Positions 1-5,305 of a DNA stretch of 6,938 nucleotides are shown piece by piece (positions within the stretch are counted from its first letter, which is position 1; every line of letters starts with the position of its first letter). The position numbers were made by a program, and so were the translations under genes. Location: NCBI GenBank assembly GCA_002390675.1, contig DGPZ01000072.1:1-6938 (forward strand). The letters are read 5' to 3'. The notes beneath the pieces are model-generated. The model searched no databases. It worked only from the letters and a program-made list of their open reading frames with translations, and was not told the DNA's origin. This stretch comes from Deltaproteobacteria bacterium UBA4427 (GTDB taxonomy: Bacteria > Myxococcota_A > UBA9160 > UBA4427).

Positions 1-1
1 C

Positions 2-205
2 CGCTCATTCTGGTGGGGCAAGGGTAACGACGAGCGCGATCTCTACGGATCGGGCATTCATGGCCAGACGCTTTTCGTCGCGCCTGGCGCGGGCATCGTC
101 GTCGCTATGTATTCGACATGGCCCCGCGCCGACGGCGACGACACGACTGCATTCTGGGAAGCGAACGATCGCTTCGTGGATACCGTGGTCGCCCGGTTTC
201 GCTAG
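2..205 (+). CDS. Serine hydrolase, beta-lactamase (class C / EstB) family, C-terminal part
   Basis: Only the last 67 codons are present; the 5' part lies outside the window. The translation shows F-W-W-G-K at residues 3-7, then the motif G-I-H-G-Q and the strand pair LFVAPGAGIVVAMYST. This is the typical end of class C beta-lactamase-like hydrolases and 6-aminohexanoate-dimer-hydrolase relatives, where a G-x-x-G-Q turn replaces the third active-site box and is followed by two final beta strands and a C-terminal helix. The catalytic S-x-x-K and Y-x-N boxes would be upstream and cannot be checked. The substrate is unknown; relatives act on esters, amides or peptides, often in the periplasm. The gene ends convergently with the VOC gene, 52 bases from that gene's stop codon. 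Family assignment is fairly secure, function is not. Confidence 0.75.
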   Translation, partial: RSFWWGKGNDERDLYGSGIHGQTLFVAPGAGIVVAMYSTWPRADGDDTTAFWEANDRFVDTVVARFR

Positions 206-257
206 GGAAGGGTGTCAGACCCGTTTCAACCGGAGGACGCTCATTCGTGGGATCGCG
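206..257. other. Convergent intergenic gap with small GGGT/ACCC palindrome
   Basis: The gap between two converging stop codons contains GGGT (210-213), a five-base loop and ACCC (219-222). The stem is only four base pairs and no T tract follows, so it is a poor terminator. A similar GGGTC-C-GACCC palindrome lies at 4670-4680, also next to converging gene ends. Confidence 0.3.
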
Positions 258-626
258 CTACTCGACCAATGATTCGGCAAACATGTAGGTGTTTCCGTCC
301 GGATCGAAGAAAGTTGCGAGCTTCACCATCCCCGGAACTTCTTCCGTTTCGCCATCGAAGCGCGCCCCTTTGCTTTCGAGTTCGGACCGTGCGGCAACAA
401 TGTCGGTCACACCGAAGACCGGTGTCGTACCTCCGCGTCCGTCCACATTTTCATTCACGCCGAGGCCGGTTGTGACGTCTCGGGTTGGACAAGTGAGCTC
501 GGCCCAACCGGCTTCATCCACCCGAAAGGCGAGGTCGAAGTCCAGCATGTCCTTGAACCAGGCGATCGACTTATCCAAGTTGGTGACTGAGCACGAAAGC
601 GTGAGATCCCCTTTGTACTTCGGCAT
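258..626 (-). CDS. VOC (glyoxalase/bleomycin-resistance/dioxygenase) superfamily protein
   Basis: A complete 122-residue protein, the usual size of a single-chain VOC protein made of two beta-alpha-beta-beta-beta modules. The first module covers about residues 7-57, with a helix N16-L17-D18-K19-S20-I-A-W-F-K. The second covers about 67-119 and ends with the hallmark F-F-D-P-D-G-N-T-Y-M-F-A-E. Such proteins act as dimers on small molecules (glyoxalase, ring cleavage, thiol transfer, drug binding). The first-strand metal ligand, usually His, is not evident here (T9-L-S-C-S-V), so a metal-binding enzyme is not assured; E117 is the one plausible ligand position. The start is ATG with a GGAGAAG-like ribosome site six bases upstream. 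It is divergent from the HxlR regulator across 82 bases, which suggests it is that regulator's target. The exact substrate is unknown. Confidence 0.85.
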   Translation of the reverse strand: MPKYKGDLTLSCSVTNLDKSIAWFKDMLDFDLAFRVDEAGWAELTCPTRDVTTGLGVNENVDGRGGTTPVFGVTDIVAARSELESKGARFDGETEEVPGMVKLATFFDPDGNTYMFAESLVE

Positions 627-647
627 CGCTCTTCTCCGTTTTTGTCG

Positions 648-675
648 TTGATCGAGATAGTCAGATAAGTATACT
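648..675 (+). promoter_or_regulatory. Candidate sigma70-type promoter for HxlR-oxidoreductase unit
   Basis: TTGATC (648-653) and TATACT (670-675) are separated by 16 bases. The -10 box is part of the AGTATACT palindrome. Transcription would begin around 682, giving a leader of roughly 27 bases before the TTG start at 709. Predicted by eye only. Confidence 0.4.
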
Positions 676-678
676 CAT
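665..678. promoter_or_regulatory. Palindromic operator candidate between VOC and HxlR genes
   Basis: The sequence ATAAGTATACTCAT has a perfect eight-base core AGTATACT (668-675) and two further complementary pairs outside one mismatched pair. It is centred in the divergent gap and overlaps the candidate -10 boxes of both directions. HxlR-type regulators commonly bind short AT-rich palindromes near their own promoter, so autorepression and control of the VOC gene are inferred. Confidence 0.5.
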
Positions 679-694
679 ACGAGTGCCCGGTCAA
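668..694 (-). promoter_or_regulatory. Candidate promoter for VOC gene
   Basis: Read on the minus strand, TTGACC (689-694) is followed after 15 bases by TATACT (668-673), or after 17 bases by TACTTA. Both -10 choices lie in the same palindrome used by the opposite promoter, so the two promoters probably compete and share one operator. Confidence 0.35.
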
Positions 695-708
695 GGAACA
701 GGCTGAGA

Positions 709-1203
709 TTGGAGCTCTTCGACAAGCGCTGGAGCGTGCGCATCCTTGCGTTCTTGCACGAGAACCGGGGTGCCCGTTTCGTCGTGATGAAGCATGCGCT
801 CGACGTCAATGCAGATTCGCTGACGCGCACCCTCCAACACCTCATGGCGGACGGTTGGATACAGAGGAACCCGGGCTTCGGGCATCCGCTACGGCCTGAG
901 TACATTTTGACGCGGCAAGGACAGGGCATAGCCGCTGGTTGCAGTCGATTCGCCGCGTCTGTCGAGTCTCTGGGTGTAGCGGAGACGATCTATCACAAGT
1001 GGAGCGTACCGGTTCTCGTCAACATCGGAGCGGGGGTCGTTCGGTTCGGTAGCCTGCGTAACACACTCGGCGTGACGCCGAGAGCGTTGACGCAAGGCCT
1101 TGAGCGACTGAGCGAAGCGAATTTAGTCTGGCAACCTCAGTACTACGCGTTGACGAACGCAGGTCGTGAGATCGCTACACGCGCCCAGGCGCTTGCGGTG
1201 TAG
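709..1203 (+). CDS. HxlR-type transcriptional regulator with two tandem winged-helix domains
   Basis: A 164-residue protein starting at TTG, with AAGGA at 693-697 as the ribosome site; no ATG is available between the preceding in-frame stop (658-660) and this point. It holds two similar winged-helix units. Repeat 1, about residues 4-75, has D-K-R-W-S-V-R-I-L and wing residues L-R-P-E-Y-I-L-T-R-Q-G. Repeat 2, about 92-156, has Y-H-K-W-S-V-P-V-L and Q-Y-Y-A-L-T-N-A-G. Both fit the HxlR pattern (KW at the first helix, recognition helix ending in LxRLxxxxLV, then Y-x-LT-xx-G). HxlR proteins usually have one such unit and work as dimers, so the fused form may act as a built-in dimer. The conserved N-terminal Cys of redox-sensing HxlR members is absent; the only Cys is C78, between the repeats. 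It probably controls itself, the downstream oxidoreductase and the VOC gene. Confidence 0.8.
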   Translation: MELFDKRWSVRILAFLHENRGARFVVMKHALDVNADSLTRTLQHLMADGWIQRNPGFGHPLRPEYILTRQGQGIAAGCSRFAASVESLGVAETIYHKWSVPVLVNIGAGVVRFGSLRNTLGVTPRALTQGLERLSEANLVWQPQYYALTNAGREIATRAQALAV

Positions 1204-1274
1204 CGGAGAGGCATTCTCGATCTGTGATGCAACGCGAGTTCGAATCCGTCACTCACGAGCGCGAAAGAGGAAAC

Positions 1275-1913
1275 ATGTCAAAGATTCTCACAATTGGCGC
1301 CAACGGACAGATTGGTCGCCTCTTCTGCCAGAAGGCGAAGAACGCCGAGCTCCCGATCCGGGCCATGGTGCGAAACGAAGAGCAACGCGCACGCTTCGAG
1401 GCCCAGGGGATCGAAGCGGTCGTGGGGGATCTAGAGGGGGACTTCTTTCACGCCTTCGACGGCTGCGACCGAGTGGTCTTCACGGCCGGCTCGGGCGGTT
1501 CAACGGGCGGCGACAAGACGATCCTCGTCGATCTCTACGGGGCGATCCGCTCGATTGCCGAGTGCGAAGCCCGGGGCATTGCGCATTTTGTGATGGTGAG
1601 CGCGTTGCGCGCCGAACAACCTCTCGAGGCGGTGCCTGCTATGCGCCACTACATGGTTGCGAAGCTGCTCGCGGACCAGCGCCTCATCGAGAGCAGTGTC
1701 CTTGCGACGGTCCTCCGGCCCGGTCGACTGACCGACGCGCCGGGCAGCGGCCGAGTTCGCACGAGCGCGGCCGCCGGCGAGGGCTTCGATATCAGTCGGG
1801 AGAACGTGGCGGACTGCGTCCTCGAGGCGCTGCGCCAGCCTCCGAAAATAAACCGAGTGGTGGATCTGCTTGACGGCGATACGCCGATCGCGGAGGTCTT
1901 TGCCCAGGGCTGA
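1275..1913 (+). CDS. NmrA-like / atypical SDR NAD(P)-binding oxidoreductase
   Basis: A 212-residue Rossmann-fold protein of the atypical SDR group (NmrA/YwnB-like), about the usual length. The cofactor loop is G8-A-N-G11-Q-I-G14 at the N-terminus. M31-V-R33 follows strand 2 and suggests NADP(H) preference. G51-D52 follows strand 3 and A71-G-S follows strand 4. V108-S109-A110 and Y126-M-V-A-K130 match the catalytic Ser and YxxxK positions, and L148-R-P-G150-R-L is the typical post-beta-6 segment. Start ATG 1275 is chosen over in-frame GTG 1224 because AGAGG sits four bases before it and the protein then begins directly with the Rossmann strand. It lies 71 bases after the HxlR gene in the same direction, probably co-transcribed. 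Relatives act on carbonyls or quinones or serve as redox sensors; the substrate here is unknown. Confidence 0.85.
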   Translation: MSKILTIGANGQIGRLFCQKAKNAELPIRAMVRNEEQRARFEAQGIEAVVGDLEGDFFHAFDGCDRVVFTAGSGGSTGGDKTILVDLYGAIRSIAECEARGIAHFVMVSALRAEQPLEAVPAMRHYMVAKLLADQRLIESSVLATVLRPGRLTDAPGSGRVRTSAAAGEGFDISRENVADCVLEALRQPPKINRVVDLLDGDTPIAEVFAQG

Positions 1914-1918
1914 AGCGC

Positions 1919-1932
1919 GCCCGAGACCGGGC
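1919..1932. terminator. Weak hairpin after the oxidoreductase gene
   Basis: GCCCG (1919-1923), a four-base loop AGAC and CGGGC (1928-1932) form a five-pair GC stem right after the oxidoreductase stop. There is no T tract, so this could at most be a weak terminator. The stop of the converging amidotransferase fragment lies two bases further on. Confidence 0.3.
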
Positions 1933-1933
1933 T

Positions 1934-2194
1934 CTAAAGTCGTCCTCGAGCGCGCGCCCGATCAGCGCAGGCTTCCCCGAACGCGGAAAAGAGAGCCTTT
2001 GACGAGGGCGTGTCGGCCGCTCGCCATTCGGGATGCCACTGCACCGCGAGAGTGAACGCATCGGCATCCGCAAGACGAATCGCCTCCACGACACCGTCCG
2101 GCGCATGCGCTTCCGCGATCAATCCAGACCCGAGCTGGTCGATGCCCTGGGAGTGCAGCGAGTTCACGCGAAGCGGCTTCGCCTGGACGATTGG
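1934..2194 (-). pseudogene. C-terminal fragment of PuuD-like class I glutamine amidotransferase
   Basis: The minus-strand frame, open for about 86 codons from a stop at 2195-2197, encodes the last third of a gamma-glutamyl-GABA hydrolase (PuuD, peptidase C26) type protein. It shows R-V-N-S-L-H-S-Q-G-I-D-Q-L-G, then A-P-D-G-V-V-E-A-I and V-Q-W-H-P-E-W, where His and Glu complete the Cys-His-Glu triad, and finishes with A-L-F-S-A-F-G. Whole enzymes are about 250 residues; the N-terminal two thirds with the nucleophile Cys and oxyanion Gly are missing. The bases just upstream show no recognisable continuation in any frame. A GTG at 2165-2167 could be called a start, but it falls inside the conserved V-N-S-L-H strand and has no good ribosome site. 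This is best read as a truncated relic. Confidence 0.75.
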
Positions 2195-2422
2195 TTACCG
2201 CAGCAGTAGGAGCTTCAAAGATGCGGCTCAGCGCTAGGCGTCGACGACCTCATTGCGATGCACGGCCAGATCAATGGTGCCATCATCGGTTCGCAGATAG
2301 AAATGTTAAGCGGCGCTTTCCGCACTGGCTAGCACCGGAGGTGCGGGAAACGCGGCTGGTTTTTCGGATTCACGTGAAGGCAAGGCTCCACCCGTTTTAG
2401 GGAAGGTCCGTACCAGCATGAA
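2195..2422. other. Non-coding or decayed stretch between amidotransferase relic and Coq4-like gene
   Basis: No convincing gene is seen. Two short overlapping frames are open: plus strand 2210-2332 (40 codons, with G-V-D-D-L-I-A-M-H-G-Q-I-N-G) and minus strand 2234-2305 (23 codons, with F-Y-L-R-T-D-D-G-T-I-D-L). Neither has a ribosome site with a start codon and neither resembles a family I know. The stretch borders the broken end of the amidotransferase and may hold the deletion junction. Confidence 0.4.
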
Positions 2423-2905
2423 TCAGAGCACGCGCAGTCCTAGCTCCCTACGGATCTCGCGAAGCGGTCGGTCCAAGTGGTCCTGCCAGCCCCGCCAATG
2501 CCATTTTTGTGTCATGCGATAAGAACGTGACGCTAGGACCGGCGTTAGCCATAGCAGTCGAACGAGCGCTTTCAGGAGAGCCAACGGCGGTGTTTTCTTT
2601 AGAATTAGTTTCGCCTCGTCGGCCGATGCTAGGGCGACGACGTAGTCCCGGAAGCCGACATCCATCGCGAAGAACGTCCAAATGTCGTTGAGCGTCTCGT
2701 CACCGATGTCCGTGGTCGTTCCGAAGACGACGTGGCTCGCGTCGTGGTTTCCGAAGTAGGCTTGCATTTCCGGAGTCGACGCTTCGGCAGGGTCGATCAG
2801 CCCGGGATTGGCGGCATAGTATTCGACGAGCCCCTCGCGAAGCGTAAGGGGGGAATCCTGGGCGACGTAGCGGAGCACTTGCTTTTCGCGGGTGGAGGGA
2901 TGCAT
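2423..2905 (-). CDS. Small Coq4-like protein (HDxxHx11E metal motif)
   Basis: A protein of about 160 residues. ATG at 2905 is preferred because GAGAG lies five bases upstream; a TTG one codon earlier is also possible (numbering here counts that codon as 1). The decisive feature is H55-D56-A-S-H59, exactly 11 residues, then E71, which is the metal-binding signature of the Coq4 family. It is followed by a helical region with a hydrophobic stretch at about 108-127 (L-A-L-L-K-A-L-V-R-L-L-W-L), and by a C-terminus W-Q-D-H-L-D-R-P-L-R-E-I-R-R-E-L-G-L like the usual Coq4 ending. In yeast and humans Coq4 is needed for ubiquinone synthesis and is linked to C1 decarboxylation/hydroxylation of the ring. 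Bacterial relatives are poorly characterised, so the substrate is unknown. It is short for the family, mainly through a reduced N-terminus. It is divergent from the P450 gene across 454 bases. Confidence 0.7.
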   Translation of the reverse strand: MHPSTREKQVLRYVAQDSPLTLREGLVEYYAANPGLIDPAEASTPEMQAYFGNHDASHVVFGTTTDIGDETLNDIWTFFAMDVGFRDYVVALASADEAKLILKKTPPLALLKALVRLLWLTPVLASRSYRMTQKWHWRGWQDHLDRPLREIRRELGLRVL

Positions 2906-3000
2906 CAACGCTCTCAGGCGGAAGGGGTCGGATGAAAAACGTTATCCGATTCCTCGATGCTCGGCGAACCCTACAGGCATCGATGCTTCTCGAGTCCAGT

Positions 3001-3033
3001 CCCCGGAAGGGGCCACCTAGCCCCGCCGGGGCT
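3001..3033. repeat. Series of alternative GC hairpins
   Basis: Four complementary blocks follow one another: CCCC (3001-3004), GGGGC (3009-3013), GCCCC (3020-3024) and GGGGC (3028-3032). Block 1 pairs with 2 around a GGAA loop, 2 with 3 around six bases, or 3 with 4 around GCC (full arm AGCCCC/GGGGCT, 3019-3033). The 2:3 pairing excludes the other two. No T tract follows directly. Confidence 0.5.
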
Positions 3034-3197
3034 TAGTTGTCAGAACACTGAGTATCGGGCGTGCTGAAAACAGGGCTTTTTTTGCCTATCCCCCTCACGC
3101 GTATCGCGGTCGACTCGCCCCCCGATTCCCCGATCTCTTGTTCATGCACGGTTCTCATCCGTAGCTGCTCTCCTGAGCGATCTCACTGCCCTCGCGG

Positions 3198-3290
3198 ATG
3201 CAGATCTGGGCAGCTCATATTGGTCATGCCCCGTTCGAGACGGCCGAGCTTTATGCGATGATGGAGACGCCCGAGGCAGACGATTTTTGA
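3198..3290 (+). pseudogene. Possible remnant of an unknown gene
   Basis: A 30-codon open frame from ATG 3198 reads M-Q-I-W-A-A-H-I-G-H-A-P-F-E-T-A-E-L-Y and ends at TGA 3288. The composition is protein-like and rich in acidic residues near the end, but there is no ribosome site. In another frame just before it, about 3144-3208, a helical-looking stretch A-A-L-L-S-D-L-T-A-L-A-D-A-D-L is open, so a frameshifted gene end is possible. I do not recognise a family. Confidence 0.2.
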
Positions 3291-3333
3291 TTCTCCTCGG
3301 TGCGATCAATCCCGATCGGCAGTGGGCTCGAGG

Positions 3334-3350
3334 GATTCGGAATCAAGGAG
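3334..3350 (+). promoter_or_regulatory. Palindrome abutting the P450 ribosome binding site
   Basis: GATTC-G-GAATC (3334-3344) is a perfect 11-base palindrome that touches the strong ribosome site AAGGAG (3345-3350), nine bases before the P450 ATG. It could be a protein-binding site in the P450 leader; as an RNA hairpin its one-base loop is unlikely. Confidence 0.35.
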
Positions 3351-3359
3351 TAGAGAGAC

Positions 3360-4598
3360 ATGGCGACCCAGGGCGACGAGGAATCTCGAGAGGGCGGATT
3401 GATTAGAAGGAGCGCGGTCGATCCCTTCGATTCGGATGCCGAAAAACGCTACGAAGCCTTCCGCGAGATGCGTGCCCAGGCGCCCATTCACGAAGTGCCC
3501 GGTGAGCGGCTCCTCTTCGTCTCGCGGAAGATGGTCGACGCGGGACTCAAGGCCGTGGACTCGTTCAGTGGAAGCAGCGGAAACCTGGGAGATGCGCCGG
3601 AAGAAGATACCGTTATGCCCGCCATTCCGGAGCCACGGCACGGAAAGATCCGAATCCTGTTCAATTCGGCGCTGGCCTATCATCACGCTTCACAGATCGA
3701 ACCCTTCGTGCGGCGTTACGCAGAGGATTGCCTTGCCGAGTCGCTCGCGCGCGTCGCGCGAGACGGGGAGGTCGAGATCATGGAGACCTTCGCGAGGCGG
3801 ATTCCGTGCGCGGTGATCGCCCAGGTGCTTGGCATTCCGAATGACCGAATCGACGACTTCGCCCACTGGTCCGATGAGATCCTGCGGCTGCAAGGCCAGG
3901 ACGAGGGGTCGACTGAACCGATCGCCAATCTGCTTCCCGAGTTCACAGAGTATCTCGAGGAGCAGATTCGACAGCGAGTCGATTCGGATGATCCGCCGGA
4001 TGACATGATCACGCGACTATTGCAAGCCGAGGTCGACGGGGAACGGCTGAGCGAACGCGCCGTTCTGACCCAGACCATGTTGCTGATCATCGCCGGAAAC
4101 GAGACCACCCGAAACCTGATCGGGAACGTGATTCGTCGGCTCGCCGAGGATCCTGTTCGCTATCTCCGCGTGCAGGAAGACCGAAGTCTCGTCGCGATCT
4201 TCATCGAGGAATCACTTCGCATCGACTCACCCGTTCAGATCCTGGCGCGAACCTGCAGCGAGGACGTGGAACTCGACGGTGTTCGAATTAAGAAGGGCGA
4301 GCGGGTGATCCACAGCCTCGGCTCAGCGAACCGCGACGAGTCCCTCTACCCCGATGCGGATCAATTCCGGCTGGACCGACCGAAGCCGCGGGATCACTTA
4401 GGCTTCGGAGCCGGTCCGCATATCTGTCCGGGCGCTTTCCTCGCGCGGATGGAGACGCGGGTCGCCGTCGAAACTCTGCTCGACGGCATCGCCGCGATGG
4501 CGTTGGCGCCCGACTATATCTGGGATCCGAACCCGGTCTTCTGGGCGTTGGGACCACGGACCCTGCGGCTCAACTTGACACCCATAGCAGCGCCCTGA
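3360..4598 (+). CDS. Cytochrome P450 monooxygenase
   Basis: A complete soluble bacterial P450 of 412 residues, with no signal or membrane anchor. AAGGAG nine bases upstream supports the ATG. The motifs are all present. H94 and R98 lie in P-E-P-R-H-G-K-I-R, the C-helix heme-propionate region. The I-helix oxygen-activation motif is A245-G-N-E-T-T250, with Asn and Glu in place of the frequent H-[DE]. The K-helix has E284-S-L-R287. The meander has A-N-R-D-E-S-L-Y-P-D-A-D-Q-F (323-336). The heme loop is F349-G-A-G-P-H-I-C356-P-G, with C356 the axial thiolate. Such class I P450s hydroxylate steroids, terpenoids, fatty acids or aromatics using ferredoxin and a reductase; no redox partner is encoded in this window. 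The substrate cannot be read from the sequence. It stands between two Coq4-like genes and converges with the lipoprotein gene. Confidence 0.96.
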   Translation: MATQGDEESREGGLIRRSAVDPFDSDAEKRYEAFREMRAQAPIHEVPGERLLFVSRKMVDAGLKAVDSFSGSSGNLGDAPEEDTVMPAIPEPRHGKIRILFNSALAYHHASQIEPFVRRYAEDCLAESLARVARDGEVEIMETFARRIPCAVIAQVLGIPNDRIDDFAHWSDEILRLQGQDEGSTEPIANLLPEFTEYLEEQIRQRVDSDDPPDDMITRLLQAEVDGERLSERAVLTQTMLLIIAGNETTRNLIGNVIRRLAEDPVRYLRVQEDRSLVAIFIEESLRIDSPVQILARTCSEDVELDGVRIKKGERVIHSLGSANRDESLYPDADQFRLDRPKPRDHLGFGAGPHICPGAFLARMETRVAVETLLDGIAAMALAPDYIWDPNPVFWALGPRTLRLNLTPIAAP

Positions 4599-5191
4599 AC
4601 TGCACCCTTGTCTGGATATACGTAAAACCCGTCCCGCAAAGTGGGGCGGGTTATTTCGTACCGAGGCTTGGGTCCGACCCCACTTGCCGAGAGCGCGTTA
4701 GGTCCGCTCGGCTGAGAAGCTGCTGTCCAGATCCTCCTGATCTTTTCAACGACCAGAGTGACTCCATCGAAGGTGGCATTCAGAACGTTGCCGTTGAGGG
4801 TCCCGCAGAAGTTGAGGACGTTGGCGCCTCCGTTCAGCACCATCGTGATTTCACCCTCGAAGTCGGTGCCGTTCACGAAGCCGCCCACGAGTGCGTAGGC
4901 CATGAAGTTGGCGGGAAGGTCGCACCGACCGCTGCCCACCAAGACGTCCGTGGCGTTCTCGTCTACGACAACCGTGATATCTCCCGCGCAGTCGGCGACG
5001 GTCGGCGCGACGTTGCTGTTTAGATCGTCGACGATCAGGTTCACGGAGAAGGTGCCGACCCCCTCATAGTTGCCATCGATCGCGGAGACTGCTGCGACGG
5101 CGTTAATGCCTGAGCCACCGGAGCTACCACCGCCGCAGGCGACGGAGAGGGCGACGAGCGCACCGGCGAGAATTCGAATTGCAAGCTTCAT
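4514..5191 (-). CDS. Putative secreted lipoprotein, unknown function, with anomalous C-terminal tail
   Basis: The frame gives 225 residues. An excellent ribosome site, GGGAGG, lies seven bases before the ATG. The N-terminus is a lipoprotein signal: M-K-L-A-I-R, a hydrophobic stretch to about residue 18, and S-V-A-C19 followed by a flexible G-G-G-S-S-G-G-S-G linker. It is therefore probably lipidated at C19 and placed at the outer membrane or periplasm. Residues about 38-150 form a strand-rich domain beginning D39-G-N-Y-E-G-V-G-T-F, with acidic turns and C68, C90 and C129, reading like a small beta-barrel or sandwich. I do not recognise a named family. After about residue 150 the composition changes to Arg/Pro/Gly-rich. 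Residues 181-189 are encoded by the terminator hairpin and the last 28 lie antisense to the P450 end. The true end is probably near residue 150-180, with a lost stop or frameshift. Confidence 0.7.
   Translation of the reverse strand: MKLAIRILAGALVALSVACGGGSSGGSGINAVAAVSAIDGNYEGVGTFSVNLIVDDLNSNVAPTVADCAGDITVVVDENATDVLVGSGRCDLPANFMAYALVGGFVNGTDFEGEITMVLNGGANVLNFCGTLNGNVLNATFDGVTLVVEKIRRIWTAASQPSGPNALSASGVGPKPRYEITRPTLRDGFYVYPDKGAVQGAAMGVKLSRRVRGPNAQKTGFGSQI
4626..4652. terminator. Rho-independent terminator after P450, probably bidirectional
   Basis: AACCCGTCCC (4626-4635), loop GCAAAGT and GGGGCGGGTT (4643-4652) form a ten-pair stem with one T-G wobble, 27 bases after the P450 stop. It is followed on the plus strand by a T-rich TTATTTCG, and on the minus strand by TTTTACG, so it may serve both converging genes. 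The lipoprotein frame reads straight through it. Confidence 0.75.
4670..4680. repeat. GGGTC-C-GACCC palindrome
   Basis: A perfect 11-base palindrome lies between the converging gene ends, followed by CACTT. It resembles the imperfect GGGT/ACCC element at 210-222. Short GGTC/GACC palindromes of this kind are often dispersed outside genes as REP-like elements; that reading is an inference from two copies. Confidence 0.3.
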
Positions 5192-5254
5192 AATTGTTCC
5201 TCCCTGATCTCTAATTCATCTCTTTGATGAGTAGGGCGCAAAAGGAGGCTTGAA

Positions 5255-5288
5255 TCGGTCAATCGTGGCACTACTTTTTTCGGTCAAT
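5255..5288 (-). promoter_or_regulatory. Direct repeat ATTGACCGA upstream of lipoprotein gene
   Basis: The nine-base word ATTGACCGA (minus strand) occurs twice, at 5280-5288 and 5255-5263, spaced 25 bases start to start, 64-97 bases before the lipoprotein ATG. Each copy contains a -35-like TTGACC. It may be a tandem activator site or an accidental duplication; no clear -10 box could be assigned. Confidence 0.35.
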
Positions 5289-5305
5289 GCTCTCTGTTGC
5301 AAGAG

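Larger units (their letters stand above)
2906..3359. other. Long intergenic region upstream of the Coq4-like and P450 genes
   Basis: No convincing complete gene lies here. From left to right it holds the likely leader of the Coq4-like gene, a GC hairpin series (3001-3033), an unremarkable stretch with a T7 run (about 3078-3084), a possible coding remnant (about 3144-3290) and the P450 leader with a palindrome next to the ribosome site. An open frame at 3061-3261 starts with GTG but has no ribosome site and an unnatural composition. Confidence 0.5.

Noticed and set aside
1166..1873. Long plus-strand frame of 235 codons over the oxidoreductase gene
   Set aside because: Arg/Gly/Pro-rich translation typical of a GC-rich shadow frame; the overlapping frame has clear Rossmann motifs and a ribosome site.
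1792..2106. Minus-strand 104-codon frame across the oxidoreductase/amidotransferase junction
   Set aside because: Out of frame with the recognisable amidotransferase relic and strongly Arg/Pro-biased.
3228..3245. GTTCGAGAC word resembling a tRNA T-loop
   Set aside because: Flanking bases do not pair into a T stem, and no D or anticodon arm is found upstream.
3061..3261. 66-codon plus-strand frame starting with GTG
   Set aside because: No ribosome site, Cys/Arg/Ser/Pro-rich sequence without protein character.
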